NCBI GenBank assembly: GCA_034434895.1
Contig: DAOTYI010000257.1
Location: 1 to 5,082, forward strand
DNA length: 5,082 bases
Source: DAOTXL01 sp034434895
GTDB lineage: Bacteria; Chloroflexota; Anaerolineae; JAAYZQ01
Direction: 5' to 3'
Both the position numbers and the translations under genes were made by a program. How positions within the stretch are numbered: the stretch's first letter is position 1; each line of letters opens with the position of its first letter. The notes below the pieces were generated by a model, which made no database searches, was not told where the DNA came from, and was given only the letters and a program-made list of their open reading frames with translations. Of this stretch, positions 5,034 to 5,082 are shown piece by piece.

Positions 5034-5082
5034 CCCTGGCCCCCTTCCCCTCTCCGTGGCGGAGAGGGGAAGGGGGCCAGGG
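5034..5082. repeat. Perfect 23-bp inverted repeat with 3-base loop at the window edge
   Basis: Bases 5034-5056 pair without mismatch with 5060-5082 around TGG. The left arm is pyrimidine-rich (CCCTGG, CCCCC, TTCCCC, TCTCCG) and the right arm is its purine-rich complement. The repeat ends exactly at the window edge. The left flank CCTCACCCCTACC suggests that the arms may continue to the right. Such long GC-rich palindromes are scattered between genes in some Chloroflexota and cyanobacteria (recalled, not searched), so this is probably a member of a REP/MITE-like family. It lies about 85 bases upstream of the dehydratase start and could end transcription from the right or form a stable RNA hairpin. 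Confidence 0.85.

Overview
The window carries five protein-coding genes, all on the minus strand. Transcription therefore runs from the right edge to the left. The DNA is GC-rich and the genes are tightly packed. The likely source is a bacterium of the Chloroflexota, perhaps Anaerolineae. This is inferred from three things: the leftmost gene encodes an exported protein with a DUF11-like domain entering a Pro/Thr linker, the intergenic DNA holds palindromic repeats of a kind I associate with such genomes, and there is a 2-hydroxyacyl-CoA dehydratase-type gene. None of these is diagnostic alone.

Layout in transcription order. (1) 5082-4949 is non-coding. It holds a perfect 23-bp inverted repeat ending exactly at the window edge, then the leader of the next gene. 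(2) 4948-3740, GTG start: a 402-residue 2-hydroxyacyl-CoA dehydratase / benzoyl-CoA reductase family subunit with the expected cysteines. (3) 3743-2847: a 298-residue EamA-type (DMT) transporter. Its TTG start overlaps the stop of gene 2 (TTGA), so the two are probably translationally coupled. (4) 2846-2646 is non-coding and packed with short palindromes, including two copies of a REP-like repeat. (5) 2645-2121: a 174-residue nitroreductase-family flavoprotein. (6) 2120-2047 is a short spacer with a good sigma70-type promoter (TTGCCC, 17 bp, TATAAT) and dyad symmetries. (7) 2046-1105: a 313-residue branched-chain amino-acid aminotransferase. (8) 1090-1: the N-terminal 363 residues of an exported protein, which starts 14 nt after the aminotransferase and runs off the left edge with no stop.

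How the genes may work together. The dehydratase subunit and transporter form one unit. The aminotransferase and the exported protein form a second unit with its own promoter. The nitroreductase sits alone between them. An aminotransferase and a 2-hydroxyacyl-CoA dehydratase are steps of reductive branched-chain amino-acid fermentation in anaerobes. However, the other enzymes of that route (2-hydroxyacid dehydrogenase, CoA-transferase, second dehydratase subunit, ATP-dependent activator) are not in the window, so the link is only suggestive. I found no RNA gene, CRISPR array, insertion sequence or clearly new system.
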